The notes under the pieces: model-generated
The model's input: only the letters and a program-made list of their open reading frames with translations
Databases searched by the model: none
Told to the model about the DNA's origin: nothing
Assembly: GCA_034440235.1 (NCBI GenBank)
Contig: JAWXBR010000058.1
Coordinates: 1 to 62,596, forward strand
Length of the DNA: 62,596 bases
Direction of reading: 5' to 3'
Source: JAWXBR01 sp034440235
GTDB taxonomy: Bacteria; Bacteroidota; Ignavibacteria; Kapaibacteriales; Kapaibacteriaceae
Shown here: positions 7,918-15,906 of the stretch, in pieces
Layout: each line of letters starts with the position of its first letter
Position numbering within the stretch: position 1 is the first letter of the stretch
Position numbers and translations under genes: made by a program

Positions 7918-8706
7918 CTACGGCTTGGACGCATCCGAACCGTCTGGAGCATCCGAAGCGTCTGGAGCATCCAAAGCGTCTGGAGCATCTAAAGCGTCTG
8001 GAGCATCCAAAGCGTTTGGAGCATCCAAAGCGTTTGGAGCATCCGTAGCGGATGGAGCATCCACCAAAGCGTCTGGCGCATCTATGTCGGATGTTTGTAC
8101 AGCTTCTGCTGAAGCTACAGCTGTTCCGATTGCCGACATCTCGTCATCTGCCTTCGTCGATTTCTTAGCTGCTTTCTTCGCTGCTGGCTTGGCATCGGCC
8201 GTTGTTGTAGTCTTTGCTCCTGTTGCAGCCTTTGTTCCTGCGGCTGCCTTCGAAGTTTTCTTCGCTGCTGTGCGCTTGCGAGTTGACTCTGAAGAACGTC
8301 CGTCTTGCGGATTCGACCAGTCGACCAGCTCGATTACAGCTTCGGCAGCATGATCGCCGCGACGTGTGCCAATTTTTGTGATGCGTGTGTATCCGCCGTT
8401 GCGTTCAGCAACAAGAGGAGCAATTGTGTCGAACAATTCTTGAAGCACGGCTTTGTTGCGAATGAAGCGACCTACCATGCGACGTGCATGAACATCAACG
8501 CCAACGATTGTGCCTGCCTTTTCACCGTTGTACGCATTGCGTGCACGTGTAATAAGGTGCTCGGCAAATGAGCGTAGTTCTTTTGCTTTTTCTACTGTTG
8601 TTGTTAGACGTTTATGTTCGAACAACGACGTAGCCATGTTTGTGAGCAATGCTCGCTTATGACTGGCCGTGCGTCCAAGTTTTCGTCCTGCGTACCTGTG
8701 TCTCAT
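7918..8706 (-). CDS. rplQ: 50S ribosomal protein L17 with long repetitive C-terminal extension
   Basis: 262 aa against the usual 115-165. Residues 1 to about 130 are a standard L17 core (MRHRYAGRKLGRTASHKRAL; TTVEKAKELR; TRITKIGTRRGDHAAEAVIE). After it comes a Lys/Ala-rich stretch like histone H1 tails (KPAAKKAAKKSTK; KKTSKAAAGTKAATGAK), and then about eight acidic hexapeptides of the form DAPDAL/DAPNAL, ending in KP. The extension is encoded by an 18-bp tandem repeat. L17 sits near the peptide exit region of the 50S subunit, so the tail could project from the ribosome; that is inference. The frame is open to a clean stop, so this is not a frameshift artefact on its face. Last ribosomal gene of the alpha operon, 12 bp after rpoA. 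Confidence 0.95.
   Translation of the reverse strand: MRHRYAGRKLGRTASHKRALLTNMATSLFEHKRLTTTVEKAKELRSFAEHLITRARNAYNGEKAGTIVGVDVHARRMVGRFIRNKAVLQELFDTIAPLVAERNGGYTRITKIGTRRGDHAAEAVIELVDWSNPQDGRSSESTRKRTAAKKTSKAAAGTKAATGAKTTTTADAKPAAKKAAKKSTKADDEMSAIGTAVASAEAVQTSDIDAPDALVDAPSATDAPNALDAPNALDAPDALDAPDALDAPDASDAPDGSDASKP
7931..8082. repeat. 18-bp tandem minisatellite inside rplQ
   Basis: About eight copies of an 18-bp unit (CTGGAGCATCCAAAGCGT on the plus strand) with scattered changes. One copy near 8060 carries a 3-bp insertion. Every unit keeps the L17 reading frame and encodes the hexapeptide DAPxAL. Confidence 0.93.
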
Positions 8707-8718
8707 TGTCTTTCTCCG

Positions 8719-9723
8719 TTACTCGCTTGCTTTCGGTTCATCACGCAGGTATGGTTCGATATCCATGCCGAATGTGAGTCCATTTTGGAAAACCACGTCT
8801 GCCAACTCTGCCAGCGACTTACGTCCGAAGTTGCGGAACTTCAAAAGGTCCGACTCCGCCAGGCTAACTAGGTCGGAAAGGGTCTTGATACTTGCTGCCT
8901 TCAAACAGTTGTGAGCGCGAACCGAGAGTTCGAGTTCATCAACAGGCTGAATGAGTATGCGACGAATGCGTAGGCGCTCGCGTTCTGCTTCTGAGTCTGC
9001 ACTTCCGTTTTGATCGCCGCCATTTGCAGGATTCACACCAAGGAACAATGCAACGTGCGAGCGCATGATGTCTGCTGCATGATGAATTGCTTCTTGAGCA
9101 GAAATAGAGCCATCGGTGTGCACATCAAGAATTAGCTTTTCGTAGTCGGTCTTTTGTCCAACACGGTACGGTTCTACAGTGTAGATAACGTTCTTGATTG
9201 GAGTAAAGATTGCATCGATTGGAAGCATTCCAACTGGGAAGTCGGTATTGACCTGTTCTTCTGAAGGAACGTATCCCTTGCCCTTGCCAATACGAATTTC
9301 AACATCGAAATCGGCATCGTCACCGAGCGTTGCAATCTTTTTACCTGGATCGAGAACTTCTATTCCGGGATTTGCTTCTTGAATTGTTTGAGCCGACCAG
9401 ACTCCTGGTCCTTTGACGCGGAATGTGATACGCTGCGAAGCCTTGGCATCGGAAAAACGCAGGCGGACTTCCTTAAGATTCAGGATGATCTCGCACATGT
9501 CTTCAACTACTCCAGGCACCGTCTGAAATTCGTGGTTCACGTCGCTGATCTTTACACCGACTATTGCTGCGCCCTGTACGGACGAAAGCAATACTCGACG
9601 GAAAGCATTACCGATTGTAACACCGTATCCTTCCTCAAGCGGGTTGAGAACGAACTTCGCGTGATACTGATTGCCGAGTTCTTCGACTTGGATCTTCTCG
9701 GGCATCTGCATCTGCATGTTCAT
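8719..9723 (-). CDS. rpoA: DNA-directed RNA polymerase subunit alpha
   Basis: 334 aa. The N-terminal dimerisation domain (about 1-235) has GYGVTIGNAFRRVLLSS. The C-terminal domain (about 255-325) has the helix-hairpin-helix region LELSVRAHNCLKAASIKTL and FRNFGRKSLAEL, the part that contacts UP elements and activators. The start MNMQMQMPEK is preceded by a 66-bp gap to rpsK where most bacteria carry rpsD. Full-length and normal. Confidence 0.98.
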   Translation of the reverse strand: MNMQMQMPEKIQVEELGNQYHAKFVLNPLEEGYGVTIGNAFRRVLLSSVQGAAIVGVKISDVNHEFQTVPGVVEDMCEIILNLKEVRLRFSDAKASQRITFRVKGPGVWSAQTIQEANPGIEVLDPGKKIATLGDDADFDVEIRIGKGKGYVPSEEQVNTDFPVGMLPIDAIFTPIKNVIYTVEPYRVGQKTDYEKLILDVHTDGSISAQEAIHHAADIMRSHVALFLGVNPANGGDQNGSADSEAERERLRIRRILIQPVDELELSVRAHNCLKAASIKTLSDLVSLAESDLLKFRNFGRKSLAELADVVFQNGLTFGMDIEPYLRDEPKASE

Positions 9724-9789
9724 GGCCTTCCTGTTGGAAATCTATAATCAGTTATTAAGTACTCGTCCTTCGACCCTACAAACCAACCA

Positions 9790-10176
9790 TTAAACGCGAC
9801 GACGCTTTGGCGGGCGGCAACCGTTGTGTGGCAACGGCGTTTCGTCGAGAATCGAAAGCACTTCCAGTCCGGCACCTGTTAGGGCGCGGATGGCGGCTTC
9901 CCGACCTGAGCCTGGACCCTTGACGATAACGTCTACTTTGCGCAGACCCATTTCGAATGCTTCGCGAGCTGCCTTGTCGGAGGACACCTGTGATGCATAC
10001 GGTGTGTTCTTCTTCGATCCGCGGAAGCCGTTCTTTCCGGCTGAGGACCAAGACAACGTATTGCCGTATGTATCCGTAATCGTAACGATTACGTTGTTGA
10101 AGGTGGCACGAACAAACACTTTGCCATGCACATCCGCCACGATTTTGCGCTTTACGCGCTTCTTCGCTGCTGCCAT
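9790..10176 (-). CDS. rpsK: 30S ribosomal protein S11
   Basis: 128 aa. Typical S11: ATFNNVIVTITDTYGN, SAGKNGFRGSKKNTPYASQ, KGPGSGREAAIRAL, and the basic C-terminus CRPPKRRRV. S11 lies in the 30S platform near the mRNA exit. It lies 11 bp after rpsM in an operon with rpoA next downstream. Confidence 0.98.
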   Translation of the reverse strand: MAAAKKRVKRKIVADVHGKVFVRATFNNVIVTITDTYGNTLSWSSAGKNGFRGSKKNTPYASQVSSDKAAREAFEMGLRKVDVIVKGPGSGREAAIRALTGAGLEVLSILDETPLPHNGCRPPKRRRV

Positions 10177-10187
10177 TGATCAGTTCC

Positions 10188-10565
10188 TTATTTCTTAACT
10201 GCCTTCTTCTTGCCTGCTACCGTCTTACGCTTGCCCTTCCGGGTTCTAGAATTCGTACGTGTACGTTGTCCGCGAGCGGGCAAACCACGACGATGACGAA
10301 GACCACGGTACGCACCGATGTCCATCAATCGCTTGATGTTTAGTTGCACTTCTGAGCGCAACTGGCCTTCTACCTTGAATTCACCAATGGCAGTACGGAT
10401 GCGAGCAATCTCATCATCCGTCCACTGGTTAACACGCTTACTGTGGTCAATGCCTGCTTTGTCCAGAACATTGCTACTAAGCTTGTCTCCAATGCCAAAG
10501 ATGTACGTAAGCGCGATGATACCACGCTTGTTTTTCGGCAGATCAATTCCTGCAATACGAGCCAC
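10188..10565 (-). CDS. rpsM: 30S ribosomal protein S13
   Basis: 125 aa head protein that contacts the P-site tRNA and L5. Motifs: MARIAGIDLPKNKRG, LTYIFGIG, YRGLRHRRGLPARGQRTRTN, and a Lys-rich tail (RKTVAGKKKAVKK). It follows rpmJ, as in other Bacteroidota alpha operons. Confidence 0.98.
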   Translation of the reverse strand: MARIAGIDLPKNKRGIIALTYIFGIGDKLSSNVLDKAGIDHSKRVNQWTDDEIARIRTAIGEFKVEGQLRSEVQLNIKRLMDIGAYRGLRHRRGLPARGQRTRTNSRTRKGKRKTVAGKKKAVKK

Positions 10566-10579
10566 GATAATTCTCCGGG

Positions 10580-10696
10580 TTAGCCTTGACGCTGCTTGAA
10601 GCGAGGATTCTTCTTGTTGATGACATAGACCTTACCCTTGCGACGAACAATTTTGTCGTCGGGGTTTCGCTTTTTCACCGATGCTTGCACCTTCAT
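10580..10696 (-). CDS. rpmJ: 50S ribosomal protein L36, cysteine-free form
   Basis: 38 aa. It reads MKVQASVKKRNPDD, then KIVRRKGKVYVINKKNP and RFKQRQG. The ends match L36 exactly, but the four zinc ligands (Cys/Cys/Cys/His) of the zinc-ribbon form are missing: there is no cysteine at all. The same replacement is known in Bacteroidota and in RpmJ2 paralogues. The gene sits between infA and rpsM with 14-18 bp gaps. Confidence 0.95.
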   Translation of the reverse strand: MKVQASVKKRNPDDKIVRRKGKVYVINKKNPRFKQRQG

Positions 10697-10714
10697 GACA
10701 GATCTCCTGATTTC

Positions 10715-10933
10715 CTATTTGTAGCGGTAAACAATGCGTCCCTTTGACAAATCGTAGGGGGACATTTCTACCGTGACCTTGTCTCCTAGAAAGATGCGAA
10801 TGAAGTGCATTCTCATCTTACCTGATACATGCGCAAGGATCTTATGACCGTTTTCCAGTTTCACAATGAACTGGGTGTTGGGCAGAGTATCTTCGATAAC
10901 GCCGTCAACACGTATTAGGTCAGCCCTGGCCAT
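10715..10933 (-). CDS. infA: Translation initiation factor IF-1
   Basis: 72 aa single OB-fold (S1-like) protein that binds the ribosomal A site during initiation. Seen: VDGVIEDTLPNTQFIVKLEN, HVSGKMRMHFIRI, GDKVTVEMSPYDLSKGRI. Lies 3 bp after map, in the usual map-infA-rpmJ-rpsM order. Confidence 0.98.
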   Translation of the reverse strand: MARADLIRVDGVIEDTLPNTQFIVKLENGHKILAHVSGKMRMHFIRIFLGDKVTVEMSPYDLSKGRIVYRYK

Positions 10934-10936
10934 GCA

Positions 10937-11740
10937 TTAGCTCCATAGTGTAAGAATCCGAGGTGTTTGTCCGTCTACCACCACAGTATGTTCGAAATGC
11001 GCCGACGGCTTTCCGTCTGCAGCATACACTGTCCACCCGTCACTTGCTGTGTGAACATGAAACATGCCCATGTTTACCATCGGTTCGATTGCCAGTGCCA
11101 TGCCGTTGCGCAGCTTGACATTTGGATACCGCGTACGATGCAGCAAGCCCGGTACGAAGTTTGGGATAGGGGGCTCCTCGTGCAGATTCCGGCCGATGCC
11201 ATGTCCAACGAGTTCCCGTACCACCGAGAATCCTTGTTTTTCAACGTGGGTCTGAATCGCCCTTGCGATATCATACACCCGGTTACCATCAACGGCCTGC
11301 TCAATTCCTAGACGAAGAGCATCTTCCGTTGCATCCAGCAGTCGTTGTTTTTCCGTAGAGGTCTCTCCGACAGCAAAAGACCAGGCGCTGTCCCCGAAAA
11401 ATCCGTCCTTACGTACTCCACAGTCGATCGAAACAATCTGTCCTTCTTTCAACTTCCGTGCACCTGGCAAACCGTGTACAACCTCTTCATCGATGCTCAC
11501 ACATAATGTGAACGGAAACTCGCGATCATCAACTACATAACCTTTGAAGGCAGGCTCACCACCGTGGGAGCGTATGTAGTCTTCGGCCATCTTATCCAAT
11601 TCGAGCGTCGAAACACCCGGTTGAATTTTTTCCTTCAGCATTTGAAGAGTTCCCGCAACAATGCGGCACGCTGCCTCAATCTTGCTGATTTCTTCTACGG
11701 CATGTGCAACCGTATCGATATCAACGTTACTTACTGTCAC
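10937..11740 (-). CDS. map: Methionine aminopeptidase, type I
   Basis: 267 aa cytosolic metalloprotease that removes the N-terminal Met. The metal ligands are in their expected contexts: Asp in SIDCGVRKDG, Asp in FFGDSAWSF, His in LVGHGIGRNLHEEP, Glu in LAIEPMVNMG and Glu in SAHFEHTVV. No N-terminal zinc-finger extension (type Ia). The start codon overlaps the secY stop by 4 bp, so translation is likely coupled. Confidence 0.97.
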   Translation of the reverse strand: MTVSNVDIDTVAHAVEEISKIEAACRIVAGTLQMLKEKIQPGVSTLELDKMAEDYIRSHGGEPAFKGYVVDDREFPFTLCVSIDEEVVHGLPGARKLKEGQIVSIDCGVRKDGFFGDSAWSFAVGETSTEKQRLLDATEDALRLGIEQAVDGNRVYDIARAIQTHVEKQGFSVVRELVGHGIGRNLHEEPPIPNFVPGLLHRTRYPNVKLRNGMALAIEPMVNMGMFHVHTASDGWTVYAADGKPSAHFEHTVVVDGQTPRILTLWS

Positions 11741-13080
11741 GACATAGCGCCTGCACGTCCGCGAATCTTGCCAGTCTTCATAAAGCCGTCATAATGACGT
11801 GCTAAGAGATATGACTCGATCTGCTGGAGCGTGTCAAGGGCGACACCTACGATAATGAGCAAGCTTGTACCACCAAAGAACGACGCAAACCCAGGGGGAA
11901 CCTTCAGCACCGTAATAGCAAACGTTGGCAGAATTGCAATCAGGGCTAGGAAAATTGCACCAGGAAGTGTGATGCGAGTAAGAATGTTTTCAATGTATTC
12001 AGCAGTTGGTGCGCCCGGACGAATACCAGGCACAAAACCACCGTTTTTTCGCATGTTGTCAGCTACTTCTTTCGGGTTGAACGCAATTGCAGTATAGAAG
12101 TATGTGAAGAACAGAATCATCAATCCGTACGTCAGCGCATGTACAACCTGGCCTTCATTAAATCCATTGGCTAGGTTTTGCCAGAAAGGATTTGCAGGAA
12201 AGAACGAAGCAATGGTTGCTGGAATAAACAGAATAGACTGCGCAAAAATGATTGGCATAACACCAGCGGTGTTAACGCGCAATGGAATGTACTGCGTTGT
12301 ACCTCCATATACCTTGCGGCCGACAACACGTTTAGCGTACTGAACAGGTATTCGTCGTGCGCCTTGTGTTACCAAAATCACAGCAGCGATAATACCGGTC
12401 ATGAAAGCAAAGAGGATAAGATCTACAACCCAGCTACGAGCTCCCGTGCTGATCAGCGAATATTCCTGCATGATGGCTGTTGGGAACCGAGCGATGATAC
12501 CAATGAAGATCACGAGAGAGATACCGTTTCCAATACCTCGATCTGTAATCTGCTCGCCAATCCACATAAGAGCAATCGTACCAGCAGTTAGAATCAACAC
12601 CGAGGTAACCGTCCAGAACAGCGTATACTCTGGCACAACTGGTGGTTGGCCCTGAGTAGATGACGATGCGATTTTAATGGTAACGCCAATGGCTTGAAGA
12701 ATGGCGATGAAGACCGTTAGTATACGAGTATACTGATTGATTTTGCGACGTCCATCTTCACCTTCACGCTGCATCTTTTGAATCTGGGGAACAACCACAC
12801 CTGCAATTTGCAGGATGATGCTTGCGGAGATGTAAGGCATGATGCCAAGCGCAAAGATTGCAGCGTTCGAAAACGCACCACCTGTGAACATGTCGTAAAG
12901 TCCGAGCAGACCTGCAGAACCACCTGCAGCCGACGCTTTGAGCGCTTCGACGTTCACACCTGGAATAGTGATGAACGATCCGATGCGTACCGCAATCAAC
13001 GCTAACAGCGTAAACAACAGACGCGTGCGCAGCTCTTCAATGCGGAACATATTCCGAAATGTGGAGACGATATTAGCCAT
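11737..13080 (-). CDS. secY: Protein translocase subunit SecY
   Basis: 447 aa channel-forming subunit of the Sec translocon with ten hydrophobic helices. Seen: TIPGVNVEALK in the first loop, GIMPYISASIILQ, GIGNGISLVIF, and RRIPVQYAKRVVGRK in the cytoplasmic loop that contacts the ribosome and SecA. Overlaps rplO by 8 bp and map by 4 bp. Confidence 0.98.
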   Translation of the reverse strand: MANIVSTFRNMFRIEELRTRLLFTLLALIAVRIGSFITIPGVNVEALKASAAGGSAGLLGLYDMFTGGAFSNAAIFALGIMPYISASIILQIAGVVVPQIQKMQREGEDGRRKINQYTRILTVFIAILQAIGVTIKIASSSTQGQPPVVPEYTLFWTVTSVLILTAGTIALMWIGEQITDRGIGNGISLVIFIGIIARFPTAIMQEYSLISTGARSWVVDLILFAFMTGIIAAVILVTQGARRIPVQYAKRVVGRKVYGGTTQYIPLRVNTAGVMPIIFAQSILFIPATIASFFPANPFWQNLANGFNEGQVVHALTYGLMILFFTYFYTAIAFNPKEVADNMRKNGGFVPGIRPGAPTAEYIENILTRITLPGAIFLALIAILPTFAITVLKVPPGFASFFGGTSLLIIVGVALDTLQQIESYLLARHYDGFMKTGKIRGRAGAMS

Positions 13081-13546
13081 TGACGGTAACCGCTCCCCCG
13101 GCTGTCTCGATCTTCTGCTTTGCGGATTCCGACATCTTGTCTACAGTAACGTTCAGAGCTGCAGTTATGTCGCCGTGTCCGAGCACCTTTATAGGAAGCG
13201 AACGCTTGCGAATAACTCCGAGACTTAGAAGTACTGATGGATTAACAACACCACCTGTAAGCATGTTGGCATCAGCAAGACGTTGCAATGTTGCAACGTT
13301 TACTTCTTGATACTCAATGCGTTCGATGTTAGTAAATCCAAACTTTGGAACACGACGCTTAAGGCTCATTTGTCCGCCCTCGAAGCCGGGGCTCTGACTA
13401 AAACCGCTGCGAGACTGGTGTCCCTTGTGGCCACGTGTGGATGTACCACCGTGTCCAGAACCTTGCCCGCGACCAATCCGCTTCTTTTTATGACGCGAAC
13501 CAGGAGCTGGTGAAAGGTTGCCGATGTGTTTCGTCGTGCTATTCAT
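13073..13546 (-). CDS. rplO: 50S ribosomal protein L15
   Basis: 157 aa. The Gly/Arg-rich N-terminus is characteristic (LSPAPGSRHKKKRIGRGQGS; GFEGGQMSLKRRVPKFGFTN), followed by a globular C-terminal domain. Shares one base with rpmD upstream and overlaps secY downstream. Confidence 0.98.
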   Translation of the reverse strand: MNSTTKHIGNLSPAPGSRHKKKRIGRGQGSGHGGTSTRGHKGHQSRSGFSQSPGFEGGQMSLKRRVPKFGFTNIERIEYQEVNVATLQRLADANMLTGGVVNPSVLLSLGVIRKRSLPIKVLGHGDITAALNVTVDKMSESAKQKIETAGGAVTVNG

Positions 13547-13734
13547 TAGTCTGCAATCTCTTCGACTTTAACGAGATGTTTTACTGTTGTTATCATGCCA
13601 AGCGTTTGCGGGTTATTCGGATGAATGCGCACGTAGCTTGGGCGACCAAGACCGAGGGCCTTGATGGTTGCCTTTTGATTCTGCAAACAGCCAATCGAGC
13701 TGCGTACTTGTGTGATCTTGAGTTTCATGTTCAA
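13546..13734 (-). CDS. rpmD: 50S ribosomal protein L30
   Basis: 62 aa. KITQVRSSIGCLQNQKATIK, LGLGRPSYVRIHPNNPQTLG and the terminal VKHLVKVEEI are standard L30. Sits between rpsE and rplO with overlaps on both sides. Confidence 0.97.
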   Translation of the reverse strand: MNMKLKITQVRSSIGCLQNQKATIKALGLGRPSYVRIHPNNPQTLGMITTVKHLVKVEEIAD

Positions 13735-14234
13735 CCTCTTAGAACTTTTTCTATGCTAACACCACGTCGCGATGCAACAGAAGCTGCATCCTCGAGCTGA
13801 TGCAAAGCATTCATTGCAGCTTTTACAGTGTTGTGAGGATTCGACGAACCCATCGACTTTGTTAGAACGTCGCGAACGCCAGCTAATTCCAGGATAGCAC
13901 GAACGCCTCCTGCTGCAATAACGCCTGTACCAGGTGTAGCAGGACGTATCATCACCTTGGCTGCACCAAAACGTCCAATTACTTCGTGAGGAACAGTGCC
14001 TTCTTTGAGGCGGACCTTTAGAACGGACTTCTTTGCTGCGTCGGTTGCCTTTGTAACTGCATCGGACACTTCGCCAGCCTTGCCAAGGCCGTAGCCTACA
14101 TGACCGTTCTCATCGCCCACCACTACGATGGCCGAGAAATTGAAGCGACGTCCACCCTTAACCACCTTTGCAGTGCGGCCAACGTAGACAATCTTGTCTT
14201 TGAGATTCAAATCCGACAGCTTATGTTTTGCCAC
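13731..14234 (-). CDS. rpsE: 30S ribosomal protein S5
   Basis: 167 aa. N-terminal double-stranded RNA-binding-like domain (GGRRFNFSAIVVVGDENGHV; GYGLGKAGEVSDAV) and C-terminal domain (RPATPGTGVIAAGGVRAILE; GSSNPHNTVKAAMNAL). S5 shapes the mRNA entry tunnel and affects fidelity. 4-bp overlap with rpmD. Confidence 0.98.
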   Translation of the reverse strand: MAKHKLSDLNLKDKIVYVGRTAKVVKGGRRFNFSAIVVVGDENGHVGYGLGKAGEVSDAVTKATDAAKKSVLKVRLKEGTVPHEVIGRFGAAKVMIRPATPGTGVIAAGGVRAILELAGVRDVLTKSMGSSNPHNTVKAAMNALHQLEDAASVASRRGVSIEKVLRG

Positions 14235-14255
14235 GTACTTCTCCGATTCTTATCG

Positions 14256-14627
14256 TTAGAAATCCAGACCGTTTTCGCGAGCAGCTTCTGCAAGCGCTTT
14301 TACGCGGCCATGGTATATGAATCCACCGCGGTCGAAGGCAACCTTGCTAACCTTGGCGGCTTTTGCACGCTCAGCCAACACCGATCCGACAATGCGACTT
14401 TCGTCGGTCTTTGTCATTTCACCAGTGATTTTGGCTTTGACGTCCTTGTCGATCGTTGACGCCGACACCACGGTACGTGATGCTACATCATCAATGATCT
14501 GTGCATAGATATGATTCAGCGAACGGAAGACTGCCAAACGCAAACGTTCGGGCGATCCAACGATGTTGCCACGTGAGCGACGCTTGCGTCGCACCATGCG
14601 GGCTGCTTTGAGTGCAGTGCGGTTCAT
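14256..14627 (-). CDS. rplR: 50S ribosomal protein L18
   Basis: 123 aa 5S rRNA-binding protein. Seen: RRKRRSRGNIVGSPERLRLA, VFRSLNHIYAQIIDD, and the C-terminal FDRGGFIYHGRVKALAEAAR. Between rplF and rpsE. Confidence 0.98.
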   Translation of the reverse strand: MNRTALKAARMVRRKRRSRGNIVGSPERLRLAVFRSLNHIYAQIIDDVASRTVVSASTIDKDVKAKITGEMTKTDESRIVGSVLAERAKAAKVSKVAFDRGGFIYHGRVKALAEAARENGLDF

Positions 14628-14639
14628 CTTCGATCCTAG

Positions 14640-15179
14640 TTACTTGCCTGCCGATTTACCGGCCTTGCGACGAATGTATTCACCTACGTACCGAACACCC
14701 TTGCCTTTGTATGGCTCTGGTGGACGCAATTTTCTGACTTTGGCGGCGACTTCGCCGACCAGTTGTTTGTCCATGCCCTTCACAGCAAATGCTGTGGGAG
14801 TTGTGACAGCAAACTCAACACCGTCTGGTGGAATGAAGAGGATTGGGTGGGAGAATCCAAGCGACAGAAGTAGATTCTTGCCGCGCAATTCAACTTTATA
14901 GCCAACACCTTCGATCGCCAGGTTGCGATTAAATCCGTTTGTTACGCCTTCGACCATCCAAGCAATGTGTGCTCGCGTAAGACCATGCAGTGAACGAACT
15001 TTTTTGTCGTCGTTTGCACGTTCGAACGTAAGAGTATCGCCATCAACCTTTGGTGCGATCGTTTCATCGACGTTAAAGGTCATAGCCCCTTTGGGCCCCT
15101 TAACGGTGCATACGCCTTCACTAAACGTTACATTAACGTTGTTTGGAATGATGATTGGTTTTTTACCGACTCTTGACAT
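14640..15179 (-). CDS. rplF: 50S ribosomal protein L6
   Basis: 179 aa, two-domain L6 near the factor-binding centre. Starts MSRVGKKPIIIPNNV at 15179; the longer frame to 15227 runs into rpsH and is rejected. The C-terminal signature RPPEPYKGKGVRYVGE is present. Confidence 0.98.
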   Translation of the reverse strand: MSRVGKKPIIIPNNVNVTFSEGVCTVKGPKGAMTFNVDETIAPKVDGDTLTFERANDDKKVRSLHGLTRAHIAWMVEGVTNGFNRNLAIEGVGYKVELRGKNLLLSLGFSHPILFIPPDGVEFAVTTPTAFAVKGMDKQLVGEVAAKVRKLRPPEPYKGKGVRYVGEYIRRKAGKSAGK

Positions 15180-15198
15180 TTCGTTACTCCTAGCAGTC

Positions 15199-15594
15199 TT
15201 ACCAGATGGTACAGAGGACTTCGCCACCCACGTTCACACGACGGGCTTCCTTGTCGGACATCACACCGCGTGGGGTCGAGATGATGGCAATTCCCAGGCC
15301 GTTGCGTACACGCGGCAGTTGATCGACTGCAGCATAAATGCGACGTCCGGGCTTACTTACGCGTTTGATCTCGCGAATCACGGGCTGTCCGAGATAGTAT
15401 CGCAGCTTTACCTGAATGACCCCTTGTTTATCGTCTTCGACTTTTTCGAAGTCGGCGATAAAGCCTTGGTCTTTAAGGATCGCTGCAATAGCCATCTTTA
15501 AGTTCGAAGCCGGGATGTCCACGACTTTGTGCTTAGCGGATGACGCATTGCGAATGCGCGTAAGAAAATCGGCGATTGTGTCTGAAACTGGCAT
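15199..15594 (-). CDS. rpsH: 30S ribosomal protein S8
   Basis: 131 aa 16S central-domain binder. DTIADFLTRIRNASSAKH at the N-terminus and GIAIISTPRGVMSDKEARR / GGEVLCTIW at the C-terminus. In many bacteria S8 represses the spc operon by binding near rplE; no such site was identified here. Confidence 0.98.
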   Translation of the reverse strand: MPVSDTIADFLTRIRNASSAKHKVVDIPASNLKMAIAAILKDQGFIADFEKVEDDKQGVIQVKLRYYLGQPVIREIKRVSKPGRRIYAAVDQLPRVRNGLGIAIISTPRGVMSDKEARRVNVGGEVLCTIW

Positions 15595-15624
15595 AATGGT
15601 CGTCGTTTGGTCGTGTTCGTAATG

Positions 15625-15894
15625 TTACCAGCTTGCCTTGCGGATTCCTGGAATCTTGCCTTCGAGGGCAAGTTGACGGAACATGTTGCGGCATAAGCCG
15701 AACTTGCGGTAGACGCCTTTTCCTCGGCCGGTGAGGAAGCAGCGGTTGCGGATGCGCGTTGGCGCACTGTTACGGGGCAGCTTCTGTAGTCCAACCATAT
15801 CACCCGCTGCCTTGAGTTCAGCACGCTTTACAGCATACTTCTCAGCGAGTCTCTTTCTCTTTTCATTCCGGGCTACAACGCTTGTTTTCGCCAT
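15625..15894 (-). CDS. rpsN: 30S ribosomal protein S14 (long, zinc-free type)
   Basis: 89 aa. MAKTSVVARNEKRKRLAEKY and the C-terminal block NRCFLTGRGKGVYRKFGLCR. It is the longer form with only two cysteines and no CxxC pairs, so it should not bind zinc. Confidence 0.98.
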   Translation of the reverse strand: MAKTSVVARNEKRKRLAEKYAVKRAELKAAGDMVGLQKLPRNSAPTRIRNRCFLTGRGKGVYRKFGLCRNMFRQLALEGKIPGIRKASW

Positions 15895-15906
15895 GTTGAC
15901 TTTCGA

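Noticed and set aside
7931..8082. Regular short repeats that could be mistaken for a CRISPR array
   Set aside because: The 18-bp units are contiguous with no spacers and keep the rplQ reading frame; no cas gene is nearby.
7877..8353. Plus-strand 158-aa Ala/Ser/Phe-rich frame opposite rplQ
   Set aside because: It is the antisense reading of the rplQ tail repeat; the minus-strand frame encodes a real L17.
9724..9789. Possible remnant of rpsD between rpsK and rpoA
   Set aside because: The gap is only 66 bp and no frame resembles S4.
12178..12591. Plus-strand 137-aa frame inside secY
   Set aside because: No recognisable domain, biased composition, and wholly antisense to a conserved secY.
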